Below are positions 8,304 to 15,988 of a DNA stretch of 38,573 nt, piece after piece; the first letter of the stretch is position 1, and every line of letters starts with the position of its first letter. The stretch lies in the NCBI RefSeq assembly GCF_009910675.1, contig NZ_RSEJ01000040.1:1-38573 (forward strand), read 5' to 3'. Below the pieces are notes generated by a model. It had not been told where the DNA came from. It did not search any database and saw nothing but the letters and a program-made list of their open reading frames with translations. The DNA is from Photobacterium alginatilyticum. GTDB taxonomy: Bacteria; Pseudomonadota; Gammaproteobacteria; Enterobacterales; Vibrionaceae. The position numbers and the translations under genes were made by a program.

Positions 8304-10319
8304 ATGAAACTGAACCCAAGGCAAACCGAAGCAGTAAATTACGTCGCCGGGCCGTGTTTAGTGCTGGCTGGTGCCGGATCGGGTAAAACCCGGGTGATTA
8401 CCAACAAGATCGCGTATCTGGTTCAGCGTTGTGATTATAAAGCCCGAAATATTGCGGCGTTGACCTTTACCAACAAGGCGGCTCGTGAAATGAAAGAGCG
8501 GGTCGGGCAGACTTTGGGGCGCCAGGAGGCCAAAGGGCTGATGGTGTCTACCTTCCATACCCTGGGGCTTAATATTATTCGCCGCGAATATAAAGCACTG
8601 GGTCTGAAGGCGAGTTTTTCCCTGTTCGACGATCAGGATCAGATGGCGCTGCTTAAAGAGCTGACCGAGGCCGAGATTGACGGTGACAAAGACCTGCTCA
8701 AGCAGTTGCTGTCGACTATATCCAACTGGAAAAATGACATGCTGTCGCCTGGCGAGGCGATGGCCTATGCCAAGACAGAAAGAGATCAGCTCTTTGCCCA
8801 CTGCTACGACATGTACCAGAAGCAGATGAAAGCCTACAACGCACTGGATTTTGATGACCTGATTTTGAAGCCTGTACTGTTGTTGCGCGATAACCAGGAT
8901 GTTCGCCAGCGTTGGCAGAACCGAATTCGCTATCTGCTAGTGGACGAGTATCAGGATACCAATACCAGCCAGTACCTGTTTGTGAAGTTGCTGGTGGGTG
9001 AGCGTTCACGATTTACCGTGGTGGGCGATGATGATCAGTCGATCTATTCCTGGCGCGGTGCCCAGCCGGAAAACCTCGGCTTGCTAAATAAAGATTTCCC
9101 GTCATTACGGGTGATTAAGCTGGAGCAGAACTACCGCTCGACCAGCCGAATCCTGCGTACGGCCAATATCTTGATCGCCAATAACCCCCACTTGTTCGAG
9201 AAGACGTTGTTCTCGGAGATCCCCGATGGCGAGTTGCTCAAGGTGATCACCGCCAAGAACGAGGATCACGAGGCGGAAAGGGTAGTGGGTGAATTGATTG
9301 CCCATCGCTTTTTGAACAATACCGGTTATAAGGACTATGCAATCCTGTACCGGGGCAACCACCAGTCAAGGCTGTTTGAAAAAGCCCTGATGCAAAACCG
9401 GATCCCCTACAAGATATCGGGAGGCACTTCTTTCTTCTCGCGCGCCGAGATCAAAGACATCATGGCGTACCTGCGCCTGTTGACTAACCTCGATGATGAC
9501 AATGCCTTTTTACGGATTGTGAATACCCCGCGGCGGGAGATTGGCCCGGTGACACTGGAGAAGCTCGGCACCTATGCCAATATGCGAGGGAAAAGTCTGT
9601 TCGCCGCGAGTTTTGAGCTGGGGTTGGAGCAGCACCTGAGCGGTCGAGGGCTAGAATCGTTGCAGCGCTTTACCCGCTGGGTGGTTGAGCTGTCCGATAA
9701 TGCCGAGCGTGGTGATACGGTTGCGGCTGTTCGTCAGCTGGTGCGTGATATCAATTATGAAGACTGGCTGTATGAAACGTCGGCGAGTCCGAAGGCGGCC
9801 GAGATGCGGATGAAGAACGTGTCGGATCTCTATAGCTGGATCACCGCCGACCTGGAAGGCGACAACTACGATCAGGAAGTGAAAACCCTGAAAGAGGTGG
9901 TACAGAGGCTGACACTGCGCGACATGATGGAGCGCGGTGAAGATGACGATGATGCCGACCAGGTCCAGCTGATGACCTTGCATGCCTCAAAGGGGCTTGA
10001 GTTTCCGTATGTTTACCTGATTGGTACAGAAGAAGGCATCTTGCCGCATCAGAGCAGTATTGACGAAGACAATGTCGAGGAAGAGCGCCGCTTGGCCTAT
10101 GTCGGTATTACCCGTGCCCAGAAAGAGCTGACCTTCACCTTATGTAAGGAGCGCAGACAGTTCGGCGAGCTACTGAAACCCGAGCCGAGCCGTTTCTTGT
10201 ACGAACTCCCTCAGGATGATCTGGACTGGGAGACGGAAAGAAAGCCGGTTACCCAGCAGGAGCGGATGCAAAAAGGGCAGGCGCACATTGCCAATATCCG
10301 GGCTATGTTTAAGAAATAA
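8304..10319 (+). CDS. rep: Rep, ATP-dependent 3'-5' DNA helicase
   Basis: A superfamily 1A helicase of 671 residues (E. coli Rep has 673). It unwinds duplex and clears nucleoproteins ahead of the replisome, associated with DnaB. Walker A GAGSGKT is at about 23-29, LDFDDLI and Walker B LVDEYQDTN at about 180-215, motif III DDDQSIYSWRGA, motif IV QNYRS, motif V LMTLHASKGLEF and motif VI YVGITRAQ. Near-identity to E. coli Rep across TFHTLGL and RIPYKISGGTSFFSR separates it from UvrD and PcrA. It starts with ATG at 8304. In E. coli rep neighbours gppA-rhlB; here that cluster lies 18 kb downstream. It ends at a bidirectional terminator. Confidence 0.97.
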   Translation: MKLNPRQTEAVNYVAGPCLVLAGAGSGKTRVITNKIAYLVQRCDYKARNIAALTFTNKAAREMKERVGQTLGRQEAKGLMVSTFHTLGLNIIRREYKALGLKASFSLFDDQDQMALLKELTEAEIDGDKDLLKQLLSTISNWKNDMLSPGEAMAYAKTERDQLFAHCYDMYQKQMKAYNALDFDDLILKPVLLLRDNQDVRQRWQNRIRYLLVDEYQDTNTSQYLFVKLLVGERSRFTVVGDDDQSIYSWRGAQPENLGLLNKDFPSLRVIKLEQNYRSTSRILRTANILIANNPHLFEKTLFSEIPDGELLKVITAKNEDHEAERVVGELIAHRFLNNTGYKDYAILYRGNHQSRLFEKALMQNRIPYKISGGTSFFSRAEIKDIMAYLRLLTNLDDDNAFLRIVNTPRREIGPVTLEKLGTYANMRGKSLFAASFELGLEQHLSGRGLESLQRFTRWVVELSDNAERGDTVAAVRQLVRDINYEDWLYETSASPKAAEMRMKNVSDLYSWITADLEGDNYDQEVKTLKEVVQRLTLRDMMERGEDDDDADQVQLMTLHASKGLEFPYVYLIGTEEGILPHQSSIDEDNVEEERRLAYVGITRAQKELTFTLCKERRQFGELLKPEPSRFLYELPQDDLDWETERKPVTQQERMQKGQAHIANIRAMFKK

Positions 10320-10325
10320 AGATAA

Positions 10326-10359
10326 AAAAAGGGTTGATGCCAATACATCAACCCTTTTT
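10326..10359. terminator. Bidirectional terminator between rep and cytochrome c5
   Basis: A perfect 14-bp stem (10326-10339 with 10346-10359) with a 6-nt loop, A-rich on the left and T-rich on the right. It lies 6 bp after the rep stop and 14 bp from the stop of the convergent cytochrome gene. Confidence 0.92.
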
Positions 10360-10373
10360 ATATTAAGGCCGTC

Positions 10374-10784
10374 TTATAGGCCTTCAATCATGTGGTCGAT
10401 GGCGGCAATGATTTCGTCATCGCTACAATCCATACATGAGCCTTTGGCCGGCATGGCATTGAAACCGTTGATGGCGTGATCGGCCAGTACATCGTTGCCT
10501 TTGGCAAGACGGGCTTCCCAGTCGGCAGCATCGCCTTTCTTCGGCGCACCCATAACGCCAGCACCATGACAGGCAACACAAAATGTGCCATAAACGGTAT
10601 CACCACTGCGCGGGCCAGCGGCTACGGCAGGTCCTGCGGGCGCATCTCCTTCAAGGTATACCGAGCCAACAGGCTGAATTCGTTCCGCAATAGCTTCGTC
10701 TGACATATCGGCTGCCACGGCAGAGCCGGCAAAAGTAATTGCTGCTACTGCGGCTACCATTAGTTGTCGAAGAGATAATTCCAT
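10374..10784 (-). CDS. Periplasmic cytochrome c5-type monohaem protein
   Basis: A small class I c-type cytochrome of 136 residues, exported and probably soluble or peripherally bound in the periplasm. A Sec signal peptide (residues 1-25, ending SAVAA) precedes a haem-attachment motif CVACH (C69, C72, H73). The sixth ligand is probably Met112 in NAMPAKG. Two extra cysteines, C117 and C120 (CMDC), match the structural disulfide typical of cytochrome c5. Role: electron carrier; the partner is not shown by context. I choose the ATG at 10782-10784, preceded by AAGGTGAG. A GTG three codons upstream (10791-10793) is also possible. Transcribed towards rep. Confidence 0.9.
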   Translation of the reverse strand: MELSLRQLMVAAVAAITFAGSAVAADMSDEAIAERIQPVGSVYLEGDAPAGPAVAAGPRSGDTVYGTFCVACHGAGVMGAPKKGDAADWEARLAKGNDVLADHAINGFNAMPAKGSCMDCSDDEIIAAIDHMIEGL

Positions 10785-11077
10785 TGAGCTCACCTTACAC
10801 TTCCAGATTCTTATATGCGATTGCCACAGTCGTATTGCATGAGTTGTTGTTAATCGTACTGTTGAGACAAGGCAGTGATTATTTACAGATTGTTTAAAAT
10901 GTAAAAACTACGTGATTATATCCCCTAAATTTACTGTGATAAACCGGGGGGCTGTATTTGTATGATACTAATCAACAGATATTTGTTTATATTTACAGCG
11001 AACAAGAAAAAAATTTAAAAAAAGACTAGACGAGGGGCAGTGTGATCCGTAATATTCACCTCCGCCGATAGGGCAAG

Positions 11078-11154
<77 letters not shown>

Positions 11155-11188
11155 TTCCGGTCTTAAGAAATATTGGCAGCAACATTTT

Positions 11189-11265
11189 GGTGGCTATAGC
11201 TCAGTTGGTAGAGTCCCGGATTGTGATTCCGGTTGTCGCGAGTTCAAGTCTCGTTAGCCACCCCA
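11189..11265 (+). tRNA. tRNA-His (GTG), copy 1
   Basis: A 77-nt tRNA including the encoded G at position -1 (GGTGGCTA) that pairs with the discriminator C, the identity mark of tRNA-His. Anticodon loop TTGTGAT, CCA encoded. It differs from copy 2 by one T-loop base (T11249 here, C11565 there). Confidence 0.97.
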
Positions 11266-11326
11266 TATTACACAGGTATTGATTATAATATCAGTATCTA
11301 AGGGTAAATCCCTTGAAGAATTAAGT

Positions 11327-11405
11327 CGTTGAATTGCCTAGTTTGATAGAGCATCACGGCTCTTGGAATAGCGGACCAGAGGGTAAACCTTCTGACGCAA
11401 ACCAA
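11327..11405 (+). pseudogene. Degenerate tRNA-Pro-like relic
   Basis: About 79 nt between tRNA-His and tRNA-Pro that align with the neighbouring tRNA-Pro. By eye, 23 of the first 29 bases match (acceptor and D arm), and GGACCAGAGGGT after the anticodon arm is an exact 12-base match. The anticodon region carries extra bases, no T loop is recognisable, and the 3' end does not pair with the 5' end, so it should not be a working tRNA. It occupies the slot where E. coli has leuT. Confidence 0.55.
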
Positions 11406-11419
11406 GAAAAGAATTTTGT

Positions 11420-11496
<77 letters not shown>

Positions 11497-11504
11497 CTTA
11501 CAAT

Positions 11505-11581
11505 GGTGGCTATAGCTCAGTTGGTAGAGTCCCGGATTGTGATTCCGGTTGTCGCGAGTTCAAGCCTCGTTAGCCACCCCA
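11505..11581 (+). tRNA. tRNA-His (GTG), copy 2
   Basis: A second tRNA-His, 8 nt after tRNA-Pro copy 1, identical to copy 1 except for C11565 in the T loop. The encoded G-1 and CCA are present. Together with the following Pro it forms a duplicated His-Pro unit. Confidence 0.97.
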
Positions 11582-11628
11582 TTTTTCAGGTAATGTTATC
11601 ATTTCCTTGGCATGAGCCTAAAATTGCT

Positions 11629-11705
<77 letters not shown>

Positions 11706-11712
11706 CCATTCG

Positions 11713-11743
11713 AAAGCCTCGTCAGAAATGACGGGGCTTTTTT
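11713..11743 (+). terminator. Terminator after tRNA-Pro copy 2
   Basis: An 11-bp stem with one G-U pair (from 11714) closed by a GAAA tetraloop and followed by a run of T. It ends the tRNA cluster transcript. Confidence 0.9.
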
Positions 11744-11777
11744 GCATTTGAGTTTCGGTTGTAGGAAACCGCATACA

Positions 11778-11837
11778 GGTCGGGGGCTGGCCGCCCCGAC
11801 GGAAGCCCAGCCGCGTCGAATTCCTCTTTACCGACCA
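11778..11837 (+). pseudogene. Interrupted 3' fragment of a tRNA-Pro
   Basis: GGTCGGGGG (11778-11786), identical to the tRNA-Pro variable/T-stem strand, then 29 foreign GC-rich bases (11787-11815), then TCGAATTCCTCTTTACCGACCA (11816-11837), which is the tRNA-Pro 3' end with two substitutions. The downstream flank CCATTCGAAA also repeats that of tRNA-Pro copy 2. The insert can form competing hairpins (GTCGGGG with CCCCGAC; GGCTGG with CCAGCC). It cannot be a working tRNA. Confidence 0.65.
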
Positions 11838-11844
11838 CCATTCG

Positions 11845-11874
11845 AAACCCCAGTCGTCAGACTGGGGTTTTTTT
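11845..11874 (+). terminator. Second terminator, after the tRNA-Pro relic
   Basis: A perfect 11-bp stem (11845-11855 with 11860-11870), a 4-nt loop and a T tract. It is unrelated in stem sequence to the terminator at 11713 and backs it up in tandem. Confidence 0.9.
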
Positions 11875-12495
11875 ATGTCTGTAGATCTTTGTTCGCTTTC
11901 AGTCGAATCTTGCAAGCTGTATTGCTCATCGCTATAAGCTGAGTGAATGAGTCGGTGCCCCTTGCTGTTTATTAGTAAAGCTATCTTGACGTTTTTATAA
12001 AAAACGCACTTAGCTGATGATCAAACCTCTTAATCCCTCTTGGTGTGATCTGCTGCAAATTTTATCCATATGCAGTTATCTGTTTTACAAATTGTTACTT
12101 AACCCACCATTACCACTGGTAAGATAGGGTTTTTCAGGTTTTTGTTTATATATTGTTAATGGTGCGGGTTTTTGCGTGTGAGAAATTATTCATCATGCGC
12201 TGTGGTGATGGTATAGCTTATAACGATATTTCTAGCGTGATGTGCTGATAAACAAAGCGCTCGCTGGCGGTGGAGATGACTGCTTAAACTTGCTTTGTTT
12301 GCTTTTTGAACGTGATATAATGATTAATTATTCGAAAATTATTCATTTCTGCAGTTTTTCAGCTTGTTTTGTTGATTTTCTGTGAAATTTTTGCCAAATT
12401 GACTGCTTAACATGTATTCAGCAATTTGTGCTGGAAATGAAAGGATTCAATTTTTCAGACAGGGCAGAACGCTGCCAAGCAGTTGGGGTCTGGTA
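11875..12495 (+). other. Gene-free 620-bp region upstream of ABC operon
   Basis: No supported coding sequence. It holds a weak terminator-like hairpin at 12101-12134 (AACCC and TTACC stems with internal loop, then a T run), a strong extended -10 promoter near 12313-12321, and an AT-rich leader of about 165 nt before the ATPase start. The in-frame ATG at 12412 lacks a Shine-Dalgarno sequence and adds 28 residues unlike ABC ATPases, so I leave it out. Confidence 0.7.
12293..12321 (+). promoter_or_regulatory. Extended -10 promoter for the ABC operon
   Basis: TGATATAAT at 12313-12321 is a perfect extended -10 element (TG-N-TATAAT). The -35 region is poor (CTTTGT at 12293, 17-bp spacing). It would give a 5' leader of about 165 nt before the ATPase gene. 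Function is inferred from the match. Confidence 0.6.
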
Positions 12496-14214
12496 ATGGC
12501 ATTATTAGAAGTTAAAAATCTCCGCATTGAATATCCATCTCGTCATGGTGTTCATGCCGCAGTGAAATCGCTGTCGTTCTCGATTGAGCGCGGTGAAATC
12601 GTCGGTGTGGTGGGAGAATCAGGCGCAGGTAAATCCACAGTCGGTAATGCGGTGATTGATTTGCTGAGCCCGCCGGGACAAATCGCCAGTGGTGATGTGT
12701 ATCTCGACGGTGAAAAAGTGTCAGGTTTAACGCCTGAGCAGATGAGAAAAGTGCGTGGGTCGAAAATTGGTTTTATTTTCCAGGATCCGATGACATCACT
12801 GAACCCTCTGTTTACGGTCGAGCAACAGCTGACAGAGACGATCATCACCAATTTACAGGTGAGTCAGGAAGAAGCCTATACTCGTGCTCTGGGTTTAATG
12901 GAGCAGGTCGGTATTCCTCAGCCTGAACTGCGGATCAAGCAGTATCCCCATCAGTTCTCCGGCGGGATGCGCCAGCGAGTGGTGATTGCGATTGCACTGG
13001 CGGGTGAGCCTGATCTGATTATTGCCGATGAGCCTACCACGGCATTGGATGTTTCGATTCAGGACCAAATTCTTAATCTTATTCGCGATCTCTGCGTCAA
13101 GAAAAACGTCGGTTGTATGTTGGTTACCCATGATATGGGGGTTGTTTCCAATGTGACGGATCGGGTTGCGGTGATGTACCGTGGCGATCTGGTTGAAATT
13201 GGTGCCACCGAGCAGGTGTTAGGCCGTCCGAATCATCCCTATACCCAGAGCCTCATCTCTGCGGTACCGCGCTCTGATGTTAAGCTGAAGCGTTTCCCGC
13301 TGGTCAGCTACATTGAAGAAGCGCAGGAAATGACCCAGCTGGACGTCAAGAACCACTGGCTGGGCCAAAGTGAAGATCAGCGCAGCTATAGTGGCGCCTT
13401 GCTGCAGGTTGAAAATGTCAATTTGCGCTTTATCACCAAGAACTCTTTCTTTGAAAGTCGCCGTGAATACGTTCAGGCATCCAATAATGTCAGCTTTGAA
13501 ATCTTCGAAGGTGAGACATTTGGCTTGGTTGGTGAATCTGGCTCAGGAAAATCAACCATTGCCCGGGTGATCGCCGGCCTGTATCCGCCTAACTCCGGCA
13601 AGGTGGTGTTTGAAGGTATCGACCTTACTGCTCTCAAGAGCGAGGCCGAGCGCCGTCCGCTGCGTCGCCAGATGCAGATGGTATTCCAGAATCCGTATAC
13701 CTCGATGAACCCGCGGATGAAAATTTTCGACATCATTGCCGAGCCGATTCGCTTCCATAAACTGACTGACAACGAAGCGCAGACCCGTCAAATCGTAAAT
13801 GATTTGCTGGATCATGTGGGTTTGGGCCGAGCTTCGGGAGTGAAATATCCGCACGAATTCTCCGGAGGGCAGCGCCAGCGTATTTCTATCGCCCGTGCCC
13901 TGGCAACCCGCCCGCGGCTGCTGATTTGTGATGAGCCGACTTCGGCACTGGATGTGTCGGTACAGGCACAGATTCTGAACCTGCTCAAAGATCTGCAGGA
14001 CGAGCTGAACCTCACCATGCTGTTTATCAGCCACGATTTGCCTGTGATCCGCCAGATGTGTGACCGCATCGGTGTGATGCAAATGGGCACACTGCTGGAA
14101 GTCTCACCGACCGAGCAGCTGTTTACCGCGCCACAGCATGAATACAGCAAACAACTTATCTCGCTGATGCCAGAGTTTAAAGGCATGAGCCAAGAAGGAT
14201 TGAAGTTAGCTTAA
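12496..14214 (+). CDS. Peptide-type ABC importer, fused double ATPase
   Basis: A 572-residue cytoplasmic protein with two nucleotide-binding domains of the OppD/OppF (DppD/DppF) type in one chain. NBD1: Walker A GESGAGKST at 40-48, signature FSGGMRQRV, Walker B LIIADEPTTALD. NBD2 (after about residue 300): Walker A GESGSGKST, signature FSGGQRQRISIARAL, Walker B LLICDEPTSALDVS. It energises the importer formed with the binding protein and two permeases that follow. The double-domain layout resembles GsiA and related di/oligopeptide ATPases, but the substrate cannot be read from it. I start at the ATG at 12496 (MALLEVKN); the upstream 28 codons look spurious. GGGG lies about 10 nt before the start. 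Confidence 0.93.
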   Translation: MALLEVKNLRIEYPSRHGVHAAVKSLSFSIERGEIVGVVGESGAGKSTVGNAVIDLLSPPGQIASGDVYLDGEKVSGLTPEQMRKVRGSKIGFIFQDPMTSLNPLFTVEQQLTETIITNLQVSQEEAYTRALGLMEQVGIPQPELRIKQYPHQFSGGMRQRVVIAIALAGEPDLIIADEPTTALDVSIQDQILNLIRDLCVKKNVGCMLVTHDMGVVSNVTDRVAVMYRGDLVEIGATEQVLGRPNHPYTQSLISAVPRSDVKLKRFPLVSYIEEAQEMTQLDVKNHWLGQSEDQRSYSGALLQVENVNLRFITKNSFFESRREYVQASNNVSFEIFEGETFGLVGESGSGKSTIARVIAGLYPPNSGKVVFEGIDLTALKSEAERRPLRRQMQMVFQNPYTSMNPRMKIFDIIAEPIRFHKLTDNEAQTRQIVNDLLDHVGLGRASGVKYPHEFSGGQRQRISIARALATRPRLLICDEPTSALDVSVQAQILNLLKDLQDELNLTMLFISHDLPVIRQMCDRIGVMQMGTLLEVSPTEQLFTAPQHEYSKQLISLMPEFKGMSQEGLKLA

Positions 14215-14250
14215 CCTCTGCCGCCATCGCCTGAGACGCGGTGGCAGGGG
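14215..14250 (+). other. Intercistronic hairpin before the binding protein gene
   Basis: An 11-bp stem (14215-14225 with 14240-14250, two G-U pairs) starting right after the ATPase stop, without a following T run. Such a structure more likely stabilises or processes mRNA than terminates it. It may help the binding protein be made in excess over the ATPase. Confidence 0.6.
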
Positions 14251-14261
14251 CTGGTATATGC

Positions 14262-14292
14262 AAGAACCAATAACAAGCAAACACAACGGCAA
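14262..14292 (+). promoter_or_regulatory. CA-rich leader, candidate GcvB sRNA target
   Basis: A stretch almost free of G and T about 40 nt upstream of the binding protein ATG, including CAAACACAAC (14278-14287). That ten-base core is complementary to the GU-rich R1 seed of GcvB (GUUGUGUUUG in enteric bacteria), which represses dppA and oppA through such CA-rich sites. A small hairpin GGGAG-TTCT-CTCCC follows at 14293-14306. Inference only; no gcvB gene is in the window. Confidence 0.45.
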
Positions 14293-14326
14293 GGGAGTTC
14301 TCTCCCCCGCATAAAGGAGCTATGCA

Positions 14327-15880
14327 ATGAAAACCATCAAGACCAAGCTGGCAGTCGCTTTAATGGCCGCAGGCCTGAGTTTTAGTGCAGCAGCAGCTGA
14401 CATCAAAGTTGGCTATAGTGCTGACCCTGTATCACTGGATCCGCATGAGCAGCTTTCCGGTGGCACACTGCAACTGTCCCATATGGTATTTGATCCCTTG
14501 GTACGTTTTACCCAAGAGATGGATTTTGAGCCGCGTCTGGCTGAAAGCTGGGAGCGTATCGATGACACCACTTTCCGTTTTAAGCTTCGTGAAGGTGTGA
14601 AGTTCCATTCTGGCAACGTCATGACCGCAGATGATGTGGTATGGACATTCAATCGTCTGAAGAGCTCGCCAGACTTTAAAGCGATCTTCGAACCGTATAC
14701 AGAGCTTAAGAAAGTTAACGATTACACGATCGATTTGATATCTTCCGGTCCTTACCCGCTGGTACTGCAGACTGCAACTTACATTTTCCCGATGGACAGC
14801 AAGTTCTATAGCGGTAAAACAAAAGACGGCAGAGATAAAGCAGAGCTTGTTAAGCACGGCAACTCTTTTGCCTCAACCAACCTGTCCGGTACCGGTCCTT
14901 TCATCGTGACTGCCCGTGAGCAGGGTGTGAAGGTTGAGTTTGAGCGCTTTGCGGATTACTGGGACAACGAGTCCAAAGGTAATGTTGATAAGCTGACCTT
15001 GCTACCAATCAAAGAAGATGCCACCCGTGTTGCCGCGCTGCTTTCTGGCGGTGTAGATATGATTCATCCGGTTGCCCCGAATGATCATAAGCGCGTGAAG
15101 AGTGCTAAGGGTATCGATCTGGTTACTCTGCCGGGTACTCGTATTATCACCTTCCAGATGAACCAGAGCAGCAATGAAGCACTGAAAGATGTACGTGTTC
15201 GCCAGGCGATTGTGCATGCGATCAATAACGAAGGCATCGTGAAGAAAATCATGAAAGGCTTTGCGACAGCGGCTGGTCAACAGGGGCCTTCTGGTTACGC
15301 GGGCTACAGTGAAGAGCTGGTTCCACGTTACGATCTGAAAAAAGCCAAGCAGCTAATGAAAGAAGCCGGTTATGAGAAAGGCTTCAAGCTAACCATGATG
15401 GCACCGAATAACCGTTACGTGAATGACGCCAAGGTAGCTCAGGCTGCTGCGGCGATGCTGTCGAAAATTGGCATCAAGGTTGATCTGAAGACGTTGCCAA
15501 AAGCGCAATACTGGCCTGAGTTCGATGTCTGTGCGGCTGACATGATGATGATCGGCTGGCACTCGGATACAGAGGACTCAGCGAACTTCTCTGAGTTCCT
15601 GACCATGACGCGTAATAAGGAAACCGGTAAAGGTCAGTACAACTGTGGCCACTATTCAAATGCCGAGGTTGATAAGCTGGTTACAGCATCAAACGTAGAA
15701 ACTGATCCGGCCAAGCGTGCTGCGATCCTGCAGAAAGTGGAAGCAACCCTGTACAACGAGGCGGCGTTTGTCCCTCTACACTGGCAGAGTGAAGCATGGG
15801 GTGCTAAGTCGAACGTTCATGCTGCCGACATCGTTAACCCGATGGTAATGCCATATTTTGGTGATCTTGTTGTCGACTAA
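14327..15880 (+). CDS. Peptide-type ABC importer, periplasmic binding protein
   Basis: A 517-residue family 5 extracellular solute-binding protein (DppA/OppA/NikA/GsiB type). A Sec signal peptide (cut near residue 24, SFSAAAA-D) precedes the mature start IKVGYSADPVSLDPHEQLSG. The family hallmarks LAESWERIDDTTFRFKLREG and KFHSGNVMTADDVVWTFNR follow. It delivers substrate from the periplasm to the two permeases. AAGGAG lies 7 nt before the ATG. It is the second gene of the operon and is framed by hairpins on both sides. Dipeptides or oligopeptides are likely substrates by family, but glutathione, nickel chelates or other small peptides cannot be excluded. Confidence 0.93.
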   Translation: MKTIKTKLAVALMAAGLSFSAAAADIKVGYSADPVSLDPHEQLSGGTLQLSHMVFDPLVRFTQEMDFEPRLAESWERIDDTTFRFKLREGVKFHSGNVMTADDVVWTFNRLKSSPDFKAIFEPYTELKKVNDYTIDLISSGPYPLVLQTATYIFPMDSKFYSGKTKDGRDKAELVKHGNSFASTNLSGTGPFIVTAREQGVKVEFERFADYWDNESKGNVDKLTLLPIKEDATRVAALLSGGVDMIHPVAPNDHKRVKSAKGIDLVTLPGTRIITFQMNQSSNEALKDVRVRQAIVHAINNEGIVKKIMKGFATAAGQQGPSGYAGYSEELVPRYDLKKAKQLMKEAGYEKGFKLTMMAPNNRYVNDAKVAQAAAAMLSKIGIKVDLKTLPKAQYWPEFDVCAADMMMIGWHSDTEDSANFSEFLTMTRNKETGKGQYNCGHYSNAEVDKLVTASNVETDPAKRAAILQKVEATLYNEAAFVPLHWQSEAWGAKSNVHAADIVNPMVMPYFGDLVVD

Positions 15881-15933
15881 CGACTTGTTATAAGACGTTA
15901 TGTCACCAAGAAATCAAGCAATAAAGTAAGCTG

Positions 15934-15965
15934 AGTGCCGGAAAGGGTTTTCCGGCACTGATTTT
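15934..15965 (+). terminator. Intra-operon hairpin, possible partial terminator
   Basis: A perfect 11-bp stem (15934-15944 with 15948-15958) with a tight GGG loop and only four T shortly after. It lies between the binding protein and the permease genes. The weak T run suggests partial termination or 3'-end protection, lowering permease expression relative to the binding protein. Confidence 0.6.
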
Positions 15966-15988
15966 CAGGATGATAAAAGGGGCAAGGA

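Noticed and set aside
12412..12495. N-terminal extension of the ABC ATPase
   Set aside because: No Shine-Dalgarno before the upstream ATG, and the 28 residues do not resemble ABC ATPase N-termini, whereas MALLEVKNL does.
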